Positions 8,173 to 17,981 of a stretch of DNA of 64,000 nt are shown here, piece by piece. The position numbers were made by a program, and so were the translations under genes. Source of the stretch: Dinoroseobacter sp039192165 (GTDB lineage Bacteria > Pseudomonadota > Alphaproteobacteria > Rhodobacterales > Rhodobacteraceae); the NCBI GenBank assembly GCA_039192165.1, contig JBCCXD010000015.1, positions 1 through 64,000 of the forward strand, read 5' to 3'. Positions within the stretch are counted from its first letter, which is position 1. Every line of letters starts with the position of its first letter. The notes under the pieces are model-generated. The model made no database searches. It had not been told where the DNA came from and was given only the letters and a program-made list of their open reading frames with translations.

Positions 8173-10548
8173 ATGCGTGGCTCTACCTGGCTGAACTGGA
8201 TACGAGTTGGGATCATCGCTTCCCTGCTGATGACCCTGTTTGGCCTGACCAGTATAGCATCAGCGCAATCGCTTTTTCCTATACCAGGGGCGCCAGGACA
8301 GGAGGCGGCCGATCCCGCCCCCGAAGCGCAAGATCCAGCGCCTGCGGCAGACCCCTCCCAAGCCGTTCAGGACCTAATCGACATTCTGCGTGACCCGGAC
8401 GCCCGTGACGCTCTGATACGGGAGCTTGAAGAAGGCTCAAGCGGTACGGCGAGCCCCGCTACCGCTTCAGAAACACCCGCACCAGAAGCGATTGCAGACC
8501 CCGCCGATGCGAATATCGGCGAGCGGCTGTTACTGTGGCTCCGCGATACGATTGTGAACGATTTGCGCAGTTTCGTGCTACGGGTCGAACAGATCCCCTA
8601 CAATACGCAACTCGCGCTGCGCGCATTTGATGAAGAGCTTATCAGTCGCGGTGTTTCGGAAATCGGCGGTCTCGTCTTGGTGTCCTATGGCGTGCTTTTG
8701 GGGTTTTGGACGCTCAGCGCTGGCATACAAAGACGCGTTGCCCGAAAGGGCGAGGGCAAAAAATGGTTGAACAGATTCTGGCGGCGCGGCGCTGTCAGTC
8801 TTCTACAGATTGTTCCCATTTTCATTGCTGGGTTCGCTGCAGGATCCTGGTTTGCCGCCACAAATCCAGAAGGACAAGCGACGCAGGTTCAAATCAACTA
8901 TCTTGGGGCCTTCATATTTGTGGAACTTGTCCGCACTGGATTTAGGTTCCTGACCTCTCCACACTCCTCGGACCTTCGGCTACTGCCAATTCCGGACAAG
9001 GGCGCGCGCACGCTCCAACTTTTTGCCTCGATTTCAATTGTTTTTTTAGGATATGGGCAACTTGTCGTCGCGGCTGCGGTAACTGACGCAACCTCTGTTT
9101 TTGTTGGGCGTGCCTTCTCCTCTTTGCTTGGGATTATCAGCGTTCTTTTTGTCATCGCTGCAGTGTTGGTCAAACGGCAAGAAGTTGCGGAATGGCTTCG
9201 TCGCAACGAAGGCGATGGTGCGATCGATCAGGCGATGGGCGAGGTTGCGGATCGCTGGCATTATCCTGTGCTCACATACCTGATTATCCTGCTCTTGATC
9301 GTAAGCACCAGCACCGGGAATGTTCTGCTACCGCTGATGACCTCTACGCTGCAGTTTCTGGCGATTTTGTTTGTTGGCTACGTTCTTGCGTCCCTTGTTC
9401 GAGACACCAGTACGCGGCGTCTTCGCTTGCCGAAGATCATTTCCGGGCAGCTTCCGATGTTGGAGACACGCCTGAATCAGCTGATGCCCGCCTTCCTGAC
9501 AGTGATCCGGCTTTTGATTATTGTGTGCGCAATTTTCCTTGCCTTGGGCACCATCGACATCCTTGCCCCGTACCGGATCTTCAGCTCCGATATTGGGGCG
9601 GCTGTTATGTCGGGCCTCGTTGGCGCAATCATCGTGGGCCTCATCGCGATCCTTTTGTATTTGTCGATGTCTTCCTGGGTGGACTACAAGCTGAACCCAT
9701 TCGTGGGCGAAGCGCCCACACCGCGAATGATCACCTTGCTCACACTGCTGCGCAACGCGATCACAATCGTGATTGTAGTTGTCGCCTTGATGCTTGCGCT
9801 GAGCCAGCTTGGATTGGATATTGGTCCGCTTCTGGCCTCCGCTGGTGTGCTCGGCCTTGCGATTTCTTTTGGTGCTCAACGCATGGTCGAAGACATCATA
9901 ACAGGTATTTTCATCCAACTTGAGAACGCCATGAACGTTGGCGACGTCGTGGATGTCGGGGGTGTCGTCGGTACGGTAGAAAAACTGACCGTACGCTCTG
10001 TGACGCTGAGGGATGTCAAAGGCGTCGTGCACATGATCCCGTTTTCGTCGGCGAATATGATTTCCAACTATATGCGGGATTTCTCCTACTACGTCTGCGA
10101 CATGGGGGTGGCCTATCGCGAAGACATTGAGGAGGCAAAAACTGCAATGTTCGATGCGTTCGAAGAGCTGCAAAAGGATGAGGAACAGTCGCGCTTCATC
10201 ATCGCAGAGCTTGAGTGGTTTGGTCTCAACATGTTCGATGCGAGCGCCATAGTGTTGCGTGCGCGGATAAAGACTGCGCCCGGCAAACAGTGGGGTGTCG
10301 GACGCGCGTACAACGCCATTCTGAAACGTGTTTTTGACGAGCGCGGGATCGAGATTCCGTTTCCGCATCAGACGCTCTATTTCGGCGAGGACCGTAAAGG
10401 CAACGCGCCACCAGTTCAGGTTGTGTTGCACACCTCAGAGCCGGAAGCGTCCAAATCAAAACCTGTCTCGGAACCCCCGCCGAACCCCTCGACCAGCATC
10501 GAGACTGAAGTTGCCTTCGACCATCCGGACGGACCGGACCAAGCCTAG
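8173..10548 (+). CDS. Large mechanosensitive ion channel (MscS family)
   Basis: A 791-residue channel. It has a signal peptide (SIASAQS at about 30-36) and a Pro/Ala/Asp-rich periplasmic segment to about residue 120. Many membrane segments follow to about 560. The MscS pore helix and beta domain are at about 555-630 (ASAGVLGLAISFGAQ, then VGDVVDVGGVVGTVEKL), then a cytoplasmic C-terminal domain and a Pro/Ser-rich tail. It belongs to the YbdG/YjeP-size class rather than the short MscS. It protects against hypo-osmotic shock by letting solutes out. It is convergent with matB, 24 bases away, and not part of an operon. Confidence 0.9.
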   Translation: MRGSTWLNWIRVGIIASLLMTLFGLTSIASAQSLFPIPGAPGQEAADPAPEAQDPAPAADPSQAVQDLIDILRDPDARDALIRELEEGSSGTASPATASETPAPEAIADPADANIGERLLLWLRDTIVNDLRSFVLRVEQIPYNTQLALRAFDEELISRGVSEIGGLVLVSYGVLLGFWTLSAGIQRRVARKGEGKKWLNRFWRRGAVSLLQIVPIFIAGFAAGSWFAATNPEGQATQVQINYLGAFIFVELVRTGFRFLTSPHSSDLRLLPIPDKGARTLQLFASISIVFLGYGQLVVAAAVTDATSVFVGRAFSSLLGIISVLFVIAAVLVKRQEVAEWLRRNEGDGAIDQAMGEVADRWHYPVLTYLIILLLIVSTSTGNVLLPLMTSTLQFLAILFVGYVLASLVRDTSTRRLRLPKIISGQLPMLETRLNQLMPAFLTVIRLLIIVCAIFLALGTIDILAPYRIFSSDIGAAVMSGLVGAIIVGLIAILLYLSMSSWVDYKLNPFVGEAPTPRMITLLTLLRNAITIVIVVVALMLALSQLGLDIGPLLASAGVLGLAISFGAQRMVEDIITGIFIQLENAMNVGDVVDVGGVVGTVEKLTVRSVTLRDVKGVVHMIPFSSANMISNYMRDFSYYVCDMGVAYREDIEEAKTAMFDAFEELQKDEEQSRFIIAELEWFGLNMFDASAIVLRARIKTAPGKQWGVGRAYNAILKRVFDERGIEIPFPHQTLYFGEDRKGNAPPVQVVLHTSEPEASKSKPVSEPPPNPSTSIETEVAFDHPDGPDQA

Positions 10549-10572
10549 TGCGCGCCGCGTAAGTGGACCCTG

Positions 10573-12099
10573 TCAGGGAGATACTGGCTCTGAGAAGACA
10601 TTCGCATAGGTATCGCGCAGTACGTTCTTTTGAACCTTGCCCATCGTGTTGCGTGGCAAGGCGTCGACGACCACAAGAAGCTTAGGCTGCTTAAAGCGCG
10701 CGAGAGAGTCGCGAAGGTTGTCCGCGATGGCAGCAGTATCGATCTCCGCTCCGGTTTCAGCCACCACCACGCCAACCACACTTTCTCCGAAATCGGGATG
10801 CGGCGCACCAATGACCGCGGATTCGAGCACCCCCGGCTGTTCGTCGAGCGCAAGCTCAACCTCCTTCGGGTAGATATTGTAGCCACCGGAGATGATCAGA
10901 TCCTTGCCGCGCCCGACAATCTGGACATACCCCTGAGCATCGATCAGACCCAGATCACCGGTGATGAAGTAGCCATTCTCGCGCAACTCTGCCGCCGTTT
11001 TTTCGGGCATTTGCCAGTATCCCTGAAAAACGTTGGGGCCACGCACCTCTAGCGCGCCAACCTCACCGGGATTCAGGTCAGCGCCAGTGTCGGGATCTGT
11101 CACTTTCACTTCAACCCCAGGCAATGGGAAGCCCACGGTGCCGGCGCGACGGTCGCCATCATAAGGGTTTGAGGTGTTCATGTTGGTTTCCGTCATGCCA
11201 TAGCGTTCGAGAATGCGGTGTCCGGTTCGGGCCTCGAACTGGCGGTGTGTCTCAGCCAGAAGCGGCGCAGAGCCGGATACGAACAAACGGATATGCGCCG
11301 TCAGTTCCCGGTCAAAGCGCGCGTCATCCAACAAACGTGTGTAGAACGTGGGAACGCCCATCATTGTGGTAGCCTCGGGCAGACGCTCGATCACTGTTTC
11401 AGTGTCAAACTTTGGCAAAAAGATCATCTTGCCCCCGGCCAGCAGCATCACGTTCGTAGCCACAAAGAGCCCGTGGGTGTGAAAGATAGGCAGTGCATGT
11501 AGCAGCACATCCGACTTCGAAAACCGCCAGTAGTTCACCAGTACCCTTGCGTTGGAGAGCAGATTTTCTTGACTGAGCATGGCGCCTTTGGAACGGCCCG
11601 TGGTTCCAGATGTGTAGAGGAATGCTGCTAGATCGTCCGGAGACCGCACCACGGTTTCGAACCGACCGGGCTTGCTGGCAGCCGCGTCGGCAAAGCTTCC
11701 TGCGCCAGCGGCGTCTAAGGTCATCAGAGTTGCACCGTGAGCAGCCGCAACTGGCTCAAGAGCATCGGATTTGCGAGGGTCGCACAGGACAAGTCGGGCA
11801 CCGGCATTGCCGATAAAATAGTCGAGTTCCGTAGCGGTGTACGCGGTGTTGAGTGGCAGGAAAATAACGCCTGCCTGAACGCAGGCAGCGTAAACCGCCA
11901 GAGCTTCCGGCGACTTTTCGACCTGAACCGCAAGCCGATCGCCGGGCGCGCATCCGGCCGCAACAATGGTATGGGCAAATCGAGCAGTCATTCGCAGAAA
12001 GGCGTCATGGGTCAGGGTCGAGCCATCGGGAAGTGCAAGAAACGTCGTCTGCGCGTCGGCGTGACGGCCGAATAGGGCGTCGTAAAGTGGATTTGCCAT
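10573..12099 (-). CDS. matB: Malonyl-CoA synthetase
   Basis: A 508-residue acyl-adenylate-forming enzyme that activates malonate to malonyl-CoA with ATP and CoA. Motifs in order: the phosphate loop YTSGTTGRSKGAML at about 165, the aromatic/adenine motif ERYGMTETN, the hinge GRGKDLIISGGYNIYPKEVE and the catalytic lysine region NTMGKVQKN near the C-terminus. It is last in an operon of malonate TRAP transporter, malonyl-CoA decarboxylase and synthetase, the order known as matPQMAB from Sinorhizobium. That context separates it from other CoA ligases. Confidence 0.93.
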   Translation of the reverse strand: MANPLYDALFGRHADAQTTFLALPDGSTLTHDAFLRMTARFAHTIVAAGCAPGDRLAVQVEKSPEALAVYAACVQAGVIFLPLNTAYTATELDYFIGNAGARLVLCDPRKSDALEPVAAAHGATLMTLDAAGAGSFADAAASKPGRFETVVRSPDDLAAFLYTSGTTGRSKGAMLSQENLLSNARVLVNYWRFSKSDVLLHALPIFHTHGLFVATNVMLLAGGKMIFLPKFDTETVIERLPEATTMMGVPTFYTRLLDDARFDRELTAHIRLFVSGSAPLLAETHRQFEARTGHRILERYGMTETNMNTSNPYDGDRRAGTVGFPLPGVEVKVTDPDTGADLNPGEVGALEVRGPNVFQGYWQMPEKTAAELRENGYFITGDLGLIDAQGYVQIVGRGKDLIISGGYNIYPKEVELALDEQPGVLESAVIGAPHPDFGESVVGVVVAETGAEIDTAAIADNLRDSLARFKQPKLLVVVDALPRNTMGKVQKNVLRDTYANVFSEPVSP

Positions 12100-12110
12100 A
12101 GTGCGCTCCT

Positions 12111-13352
12111 TTAGTTCTTCTGGGGTTCCGGCACCCCTTTGCGCGCCAGCGCAGTGACGTCTTTGGAGGCAGCAACCGCCCCACTGCTCACAAAGGCTTC
12201 GTGGTTGTCAGAGAGTCGTGCGAGGTCATAGAGGTAGTTGACCATCACCCCGCCCGATTGGCGAACTCCGTTTTCGGACAAGTCCGCACCGGCGTGGACC
12301 TGGTGAACAAGCGCGCCATTGCCAAGGTGAAACCGCGCCACAGGATCGCGCGGTCGCCCCGCGCGCGCTTTTTCGGTGGTGAGGTAGTAGGCGGCGATGG
12401 CGCGCTGGTCTTCCGGGTTGTCCGGCCAATCGATTTCGGCCTCAGACAACCAGTTCATCAGTCCGGGAATGGGGGACAGGGTGACAAAACGCGACAGCTG
12501 CGGAATGTCCCGTTCCAAGTCGCGGACAACCTGCTTGATCAGCGAATTTCCGAAACTTATCCCGGCAAGTCCTGCCTGACAGTTTGAGATGGAATAAAAG
12601 ACAGCCGTATCGGCCTCGGATGCGGTCAGTTCTTCCCGGTCTTCGGCAAGAAGCGACTGGATCGAGCCAGGAACACCCTTTGTTAGCGCGACCTCAACGA
12701 AAATGAGCGGCTCATCCGGCATCGCGGGATGAAAAAAAGCGAAACAGCGACGATCTTCGGGTTCCAACCGCGCTCGCAAATCACTCCACCGGCCAATGGC
12801 ATGCACGGCCTCATAGGCAATAATCTTCTCAAGGATGTGAGCCGGGCTTTCCCATGTGATCGGGCGCAGAACCAGAAAACCGCGATTGAACCAGCTTTTG
12901 AACAGGTGCCGGAAATCGGCGTCGGCTCGTCCGAGCGCTGGCCAGTCCTGGAGATGCGAAAGCAGATCGGCCCGCAGGCCGACAAGCCGCGCCGTAGCCC
13001 CGGGAACCTGATTGAGTCGGCGGATCAGCTCCTGCCTGGGTGGTTCTGCCACGTTCATAAAAGCGCGGTAGACCTCCGCATCACGCGTCTCGCCGTACTC
13101 GACCAATCGCGCGGTAAGCTCCACGATATCGAGGTCGAGATCCTCCGTCAGAAACGCATACCACGCCTCACGCTCAGCCGAATCTGCCCTTTCATAGCGG
13201 TCAAGCAGCGCACGCGCCAAGGCCCCGCCGGTCACCTCGCCAGAGCTGCTCAGCAACGCCTCTGACAACTCGGACAGCGACCGCGGGTCAGGCGTGCCGG
13301 CCTTATAGCGCCGCTCAAAAACCGTCCCGAGAAGATCCGCCATCAGGCTCAT
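12111..13352 (-). CDS. matA: Malonyl-CoA decarboxylase
   Basis: A 413-residue decarboxylase turning malonyl-CoA into acetyl-CoA and CO2, the second step after MatB. Typical family segments are YEAVHAIGRWSDLRARL, RRCFAFFHPAMPDEPLIFVEVAL and, in the C-terminal GNAT-like catalytic domain, FYSISNCQAGLAGISFGNSLIKQV and RFHLGNGA. I chose the ATG two bases after the stop of the upstream permease gene; an earlier ATG would lie inside that gene. It is followed by matB after 11 bases. Confidence 0.93.
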   Translation of the reverse strand: MSLMADLLGTVFERRYKAGTPDPRSLSELSEALLSSSGEVTGGALARALLDRYERADSAEREAWYAFLTEDLDLDIVELTARLVEYGETRDAEVYRAFMNVAEPPRQELIRRLNQVPGATARLVGLRADLLSHLQDWPALGRADADFRHLFKSWFNRGFLVLRPITWESPAHILEKIIAYEAVHAIGRWSDLRARLEPEDRRCFAFFHPAMPDEPLIFVEVALTKGVPGSIQSLLAEDREELTASEADTAVFYSISNCQAGLAGISFGNSLIKQVVRDLERDIPQLSRFVTLSPIPGLMNWLSEAEIDWPDNPEDQRAIAAYYLTTEKARAGRPRDPVARFHLGNGALVHQVHAGADLSENGVRQSGGVMVNYLYDLARLSDNHEAFVSSGAVAASKDVTALARKGVPEPQKN

Positions 13353-13354
13353 GT

Positions 13355-14665
13355 TCAGACTCCCATCACAGCGTTCGGCAGCCACGTAGCGATGCCGGGA
13401 AAAAAGCAGAGCAAAACAATAGCAATCACCATGCACGCAACAAAGGGGAGCGACCCCGCCAGAATGGTCTTGAGCTTGATGTCAGGCGCAATTCCGTTGA
13501 TGACATACAGGTTTAGCCCAACCGGTGGTGAGATTAGACCAATTTCCATATTGATCGTCAAAACCACTGCAAACCAAATTGGGTCAAAGCCAGCGGTTGT
13601 GATGATCGGCAACAAAATCGGAGCCGCCATCAAGATCACCGCGACAGGTGGCAGGAAAAACCCTGCCACAAGCAGGAAGACGTTAACAGCGAACATTAAA
13701 ACCCAGCGGTTGACGTCCAGTGTCCCGATCCACTCGGCTATTGCCTGGGTAATAAAGAGCGAGCTGAGCATATAGCTGAACACGCCTGCCGCGCCTATGA
13801 TGAAAAGGATCATCACCGACTCTTTGGTGCTGTCGCGCAGCACCTCCCACAGCTTCACAGGTGACCAGAGCTTATAGATGACGATGGCAATCAACAGGCA
13901 CAGCAGTGCCCCAACGGCAGCAGTCTCAGATGGGGTCGCGATCCCGCCGTACATGGCGTAGAGCACACCGATAATAATCGCGATGAAGGGCAAGACCCGA
14001 GGCAGGATCTCAAGCTTCTGCTTCCACGTATAAACCGTCTTGGTCAAAACCTCGGTATTTCCCGACCGCCAGGTAGAGTAGAGCGACCACGCCATAAAAA
14101 GCCCGACCAGCAAAAGACCCGGAAATACACCCGCCAAAAACAGCCGCCCGATCGAGGTTTCGGTCGCAATACCGTAGACGATCATCGTAACAGATGGCGG
14201 GATCAGGATACCCAACGTGCCACCCGCGGCGATGGAGCCTGCGGCGACCTCGTCCGAATAGCCGCGTTTGCGCATTTCCGGGATGCCCATCTTGCCGATG
14301 GCTGCACACGTGGCCGGACTGGATCCGGACATTGCCGAAAAGAGGGCGCAGGCCCCGAGGTTTGAAATCACCAGCCCGCCCGGCACTCTTGTGAGCCATC
14401 GCTCCAAAGCTTCATAAAGGTCTGCACCCGCGCGGGTCGATGCGATAGACGCGCCCATAATTATGAACATCGGAATGGACAGCAGCGCGAAGTTGTCGAG
14501 CTTGCCGAAGAATATCTCCGGCATCAGTTCCAGCGAACGCATACCGTCGAAAATCATCAGAAACAGTGCCGAGACGATCAACAGCCCGATCGCAACCGAC
14601 ACGCCGGAGAACAAAATAAGGATCGTGCCCAAAGCAACGAGGCCACCCAGTGTCAGCGGATCCAT
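13355..14665 (-). CDS. matM: TRAP transporter large permease (malonate)
   Basis: A 436-residue DctM-type protein with about 12 membrane segments. Signature stretches include FALLSIPMFIIMGA, SGSSPATCAAIGKMGIPEM, GGTLGILIPPSV and, near the end, MEIGLISPPVGLNLYVI. It drives sodium-coupled uptake of the ligand handed over by the periplasmic receptor. It overlaps the small permease stop by four bases (ATGA). The linkage to malonyl-CoA synthetase and decarboxylase makes malonate the probable substrate. Confidence 0.92.
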   Translation of the reverse strand: MDPLTLGGLVALGTILILFSGVSVAIGLLIVSALFLMIFDGMRSLELMPEIFFGKLDNFALLSIPMFIIMGASIASTRAGADLYEALERWLTRVPGGLVISNLGACALFSAMSGSSPATCAAIGKMGIPEMRKRGYSDEVAAGSIAAGGTLGILIPPSVTMIVYGIATETSIGRLFLAGVFPGLLLVGLFMAWSLYSTWRSGNTEVLTKTVYTWKQKLEILPRVLPFIAIIIGVLYAMYGGIATPSETAAVGALLCLLIAIVIYKLWSPVKLWEVLRDSTKESVMILFIIGAAGVFSYMLSSLFITQAIAEWIGTLDVNRWVLMFAVNVFLLVAGFFLPPVAVILMAAPILLPIITTAGFDPIWFAVVLTINMEIGLISPPVGLNLYVINGIAPDIKLKTILAGSLPFVACMVIAIVLLCFFPGIATWLPNAVMGV

Positions 14666-15222
14666 CAGCTTGGCCCTCCTTCTTCGAGTCCGAAGGGCGC
14701 ATCAATGCGCAGGATGACTGCGATGAGATCAGCAACCAGTTGCAGCAACAGCAAGCCAAAGCCTAAGGGCAGAGCCAAGTAAGGCACCCAGAGCTTTGGG
14801 CCCCAAACCGTATCAGAGCGCCAGCCGCGCTCCCATGCGAAGTGCCAGTACTCGTATCCGTAAAAGAACATCACGCAGATGATCGCAATAGAGATCGAGA
14901 GCGTAAAAATAGCGGCATATCGCCGGACGGTGCGGGGCAGCATCAACGGAATGAGGTCGACATTCACATGGCCGCGCAGGCGCTGCACGTAGGGAAGCCC
15001 GATCAGCGTTGCGCCCACCGCGAGGTAAATAACGGCTTCCGTTTGCCAGACTGTCGAGCCGTTCAGAACGAAACGTACGAAGATCATCTGACAGGTCAAT
15101 GCGACCGCGGCCAAAATCATCGCTGCGGATATCCAGCCCGCAAGTGTAGAGAGCGCTGCCACGGCCTTCAGGAACAGGTTATCACCTGTCCGGGCCACGG
15201 CGGCAGTGCTTTGCCCAGCCAT
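14665..15222 (-). CDS. matQ: TRAP transporter small permease (malonate)
   Basis: A 185-residue DctQ-type protein with four membrane segments. Typical features are TVWQTEAVIYLAVGATLIGLPYVQRLRGHVNVDL and the DTVWGPKLWVPYLALPLG stretch. The ATG was chosen because a GAGAGG ribosome binding site precedes it; an in-frame ATG 192 bases upstream would lack one and adds low-complexity residues. It is the middle gene of the malonate TRAP transporter. Confidence 0.9.
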   Translation of the reverse strand: MAGQSTAAVARTGDNLFLKAVAALSTLAGWISAAMILAAVALTCQMIFVRFVLNGSTVWQTEAVIYLAVGATLIGLPYVQRLRGHVNVDLIPLMLPRTVRRYAAIFTLSISIAIICVMFFYGYEYWHFAWERGWRSDTVWGPKLWVPYLALPLGFGLLLLQLVADLIAVILRIDAPFGLEEGGPS

Positions 15223-15304
15223 GGGAACCTCTCGAGTTTGCTTTTTTCCGGGGTCTTTGGGACCGGCGCGTCGCGCCGATCCTGGTCTTGTTAACGCGTC
15301 GGTG

Positions 15305-16288
15305 TCACTCGACAGCGAGTGCTTTGTCCAGCAGCTCAGCGCCGCCTGGCGTATCTTCGATAAACTGCTTGTAGGATGTCTCCTGCGCGAGGGCCCGCCA
15401 TGCGTTAAACTCATCCTGAGTCATTGAGGCGATCTCAACACCGGCCTTCTCAAAAACCTCGGCAGAGGCTGCATCCTGCTTCTTGGCCTCGGCAAGATAA
15501 TGGGCTTCTGCCTTCTCCGCGCCAGCCATCAAAGCAGCCTGCTGCTCTTCGCTGAGCCCATCAAACGTCGATTTATTCATAAGAAGTGGCTGATACATGA
15601 ACCACAAAGCGAAATCGGACGCCGGCGTATAGCAGGATACCTGCTCGTAAATCCGGTAGGACACAAAAGAGCTCGAAGACGTATTCGCAGCATTCAGAAC
15701 ACCCGTCTGCATTGCGTTGTAAATCTCCGACGACGCCATTGATGCAATTGAGGCACCGGCCCCTGCCAGCATTTGCTCAAAGGCCTTTCCAGCTGCGCGT
15801 GTCTGAAGTCCTTGGACATCATCTGGGGACGTGATGCACTTGTCTTTGCCGACAAAGCCACCCGCCAAGTAGCCGTGCACCAACACCATCACATCATCTT
15901 CGGCCATTTTGGCCTCGATCTCTTCCATAAAGGGGCTCTCATTGAGCCGCGCAGCGTGGTCGTGGTTCTTCACCAGACCGGGCATAAGCGTCAGGTTGAA
16001 CGCCGGCTGCTGTCCACCGGCGTAGCTCAGCGGGAACACAGTCATATCGAGTTGTCCGCGCGACAGTGGCTTGTACTGCTCGCGTGCCTTGAAAAGCGAA
16101 CCGGACGGATAAATCGTGATATCAAGGCCGACGTCGGCGGCAGCGACTTCATCGGCAACGATCTGTGCCACCTGGTGACGTACATCCGAAGTGGACCACT
16201 GGTGCGACAGACGCAGGTCCGCCGCAACTGCTGCGCCGGCAAGACCTGTAGAGAACGCCGCAACAACGGCGAGCAAAGACGATTTCAT
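15305..16288 (-). CDS. matP: TRAP transporter substrate-binding protein (malonate)
   Basis: A 327-residue DctP-type periplasmic receptor. The signal peptide ends near residue 22 (AGAAVAADLRL). The fold shows IYPSGSLFKAREQYKPLSRGQLD, then LQTRAAGKAFEQMLAGAGAS, where the conserved arginine (TRAAG) should bind the ligand carboxylate. The start has an excellent ribosome binding site (GGGAGGAAAC). It is the first gene of matPQMAB, transcribed away from the GntR regulator. Confidence 0.92.
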   Translation of the reverse strand: MKSSLLAVVAAFSTGLAGAAVAADLRLSHQWSTSDVRHQVAQIVADEVAAADVGLDITIYPSGSLFKAREQYKPLSRGQLDMTVFPLSYAGGQQPAFNLTLMPGLVKNHDHAARLNESPFMEEIEAKMAEDDVMVLVHGYLAGGFVGKDKCITSPDDVQGLQTRAAGKAFEQMLAGAGASIASMASSEIYNAMQTGVLNAANTSSSSFVSYRIYEQVSCYTPASDFALWFMYQPLLMNKSTFDGLSEEQQAALMAGAEKAEAHYLAEAKKQDAASAEVFEKAGVEIASMTQDEFNAWRALAQETSYKQFIEDTPGGAELLDKALAVE

Positions 16289-16366
16289 TTGTTTCCTCCC
16301 ATTAAAGCCGCACGAGTAACCCGGCGGTACGCATAAGGTTAGGTAAATTGCATTCCTTGTCAACAT

Positions 16367-16380
16367 AATTGTATACAATT
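16367..16380. promoter_or_regulatory. Palindromic GntR operator before matP
   Basis: AATTGTATACAATT is a perfect 14-base palindrome with the TTGTATACAA core typical of FCD-type GntR regulators. It lies 78 bases before matP and just before the divergent GntR gene, so it can serve both promoters. Use by the neighbouring regulator is inferred. Confidence 0.7.
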
Positions 16381-16424
16381 TTCCAGCTATTGCATTTTGC
16401 GTAGTGTTTGAGAATAGTTGGTGC

Positions 16425-17081
16425 ATGGAAAATCGCCGCGCCGATACGATTGCTGCAGAAATTGAGCAGATGATACTGACCGGGCACTTCAGCGATGGCG
16501 ATCGTCTTAATGAGATAAAACTGGCGGACCATTTCGGCGTTTCTCGCACGCCGGTAAGAGAAGCATTTCACAGGCTGTCCACAGCCGGGCTGGTCGAGCA
16601 AATACCTCGACGTGGTGTGTTTGTGCGCCATCCAGGCCCTGTCGAGTTGTTGTCCATGTTCGAATATATGGCTGAAATGGAGGCCGCCTGCGGGCGCTTG
16701 GCTGCTTCGCGTATCTCGGATGCGGCCTTGCAAGACCTGAAATTTGCCAATGCGGCCTGCGAAAAGGCGATGCGGAATGGTGACCACGAACTCTACTATC
16801 ACGAGAACGAGACGTTCCATCGCATCATCTATGGGCAGGCGGGCAATCCGTTTTTAGAATCGGACGTCCTGAGACTACAAAAGCGGCTGCGGCCGTTTCG
16901 GAAAATGCAGCTTCAGTTGCGGGGTCGACTGGCCCAATCAATGGAAGAACATGTCTGCATCGTCGAGGCACTTTCGAAAGGCCAGGCTGACGAGGTTGCC
17001 GCACTTCTAAGAAATCACGTGGCTGTACAGGGCGAAAAGTTTCATCATCTGCTGGCAAGACTGAAATCAGTTGCAGAGTAG
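16425..17081 (+). CDS. GntR family (FCD) regulator of the malonate operon
   Basis: 218 residues from the ATG; a GTG 21 bases upstream is an alternative start. The N-terminal winged helix (about 1-70) carries DRLNEIKLADHFGVSRTPVREAFHRL. The C-terminal FCD domain (about 80-210) has helices with the acidic and histidine residues that bind metal and ligand. It diverges from matPQMAB with a palindrome between them, as MatR and GtrA do in other malonate loci. Malonate or malonyl-CoA is the likely inducer (inference). Confidence 0.88.
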   Translation: MENRRADTIAAEIEQMILTGHFSDGDRLNEIKLADHFGVSRTPVREAFHRLSTAGLVEQIPRRGVFVRHPGPVELLSMFEYMAEMEAACGRLAASRISDAALQDLKFANAACEKAMRNGDHELYYHENETFHRIIYGQAGNPFLESDVLRLQKRLRPFRKMQLQLRGRLAQSMEEHVCIVEALSKGQADEVAALLRNHVAVQGEKFHHLLARLKSVAE

Positions 17082-17090
17082 AGCTTTGGC

Positions 17091-17780
17091 TTAGACGGCA
17101 GCTTCTGCAGCCGCGCGGATCGCCTTAATATTCTCGCCATACGACGCAGGATCGTCAACCGAGCCACCCTTGAAAACAGCAGATCCGGCCACCAAGACGT
17201 CCGCACCCGCCGCCGCAACCAGCGGCGCCGTAGAGGGTGTCACACCGCCATCGATCTCAATGTGAACGGGGCGATCTCCGATCATTTCTCGTAGAGCCGA
17301 TACCTTTTCGATCTGGCTGTGAATGAACTTTTGGCCCCCAAAACCCGGATTCACGGTCATGACGCAAATCAGGTCCACCAAGTCGAGCAGATGGGGAACG
17401 GCGTCGAGCCCAGTGCCCGGATTGAGCGCCAAACCGGCTTTGGCTCCGGCTCCGCGGATTGCCTGAAGCGTACGATGGATATGCGGACCTGCCTCCAGAT
17501 GGGCTGTGATGATGTCCGCCCCCGCGGCTGCAAATGCATCGATGTAGGGATCGACAGGCGCAATCATCAAATGCACGTCCATCGTACCTTTGATATGCGG
17601 GCGGATGGCCTTGCAGGTATCCGGTCCGAAAGTGATGTTCGGTACAAAGTGTCCGTCCATCACATCGACATGAACCCAATCGGCACCTTGCGCCTCAACC
17701 GCGGCGCACTCCGCGCCGAAATTCGCAAAATCCGACGCAAGGATCGAGGGTGCAATCTTAATCGCACGATCAAAGGTCAT
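17091..17780 (-). CDS. rpe: Ribulose-phosphate 3-epimerase
   Basis: A 229-residue TIM-barrel enzyme interconverting ribulose 5-phosphate and xylulose 5-phosphate in the pentose phosphate and Calvin pathways. Family markers are IAPSILASDFANFG at the start, WVHVDVMDGHFVPNITFG (metal and catalytic Asp/His), VHLMI, MTVNPGFGGQ and HIEIDGGV with the second catalytic Asp, then the phosphate site AGSAVFKG. The ATG was chosen by alignment with the family start; upstream in-frame codons encode a low-complexity Arg/Gln-rich stretch. Confidence 0.95.
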   Translation of the reverse strand: MTFDRAIKIAPSILASDFANFGAECAAVEAQGADWVHVDVMDGHFVPNITFGPDTCKAIRPHIKGTMDVHLMIAPVDPYIDAFAAAGADIITAHLEAGPHIHRTLQAIRGAGAKAGLALNPGTGLDAVPHLLDLVDLICVMTVNPGFGGQKFIHSQIEKVSALREMIGDRPVHIEIDGGVTPSTAPLVAAAGADVLVAGSAVFKGGSVDDPASYGENIKAIRAAAEAAV

Positions 17781-17981
17781 GGGCGTGACTCCGGCTTTGG
17801 ACGCGGTCCGTTTAGCTTGAGTTCGGGGCGCACGCAATCTTGCCTGCTGCCTTTGTTGTCGTCTTCGATCGCGCCCCGCCCTCTTCTGTCCAGAGATCGA
17901 CGCTTTTGAGTTGCCCCGCGCTTGCGCGGACAGCGCACCCATGTCAGCCTCAGGGTGCGAGGAATTAGAAGGAAGAATGGC

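Noticed and set aside
9328..10431. Minus-strand open frame of 367 codons
   Set aside because: Antisense to the MscS gene; composition artefact of GC-rich codons.
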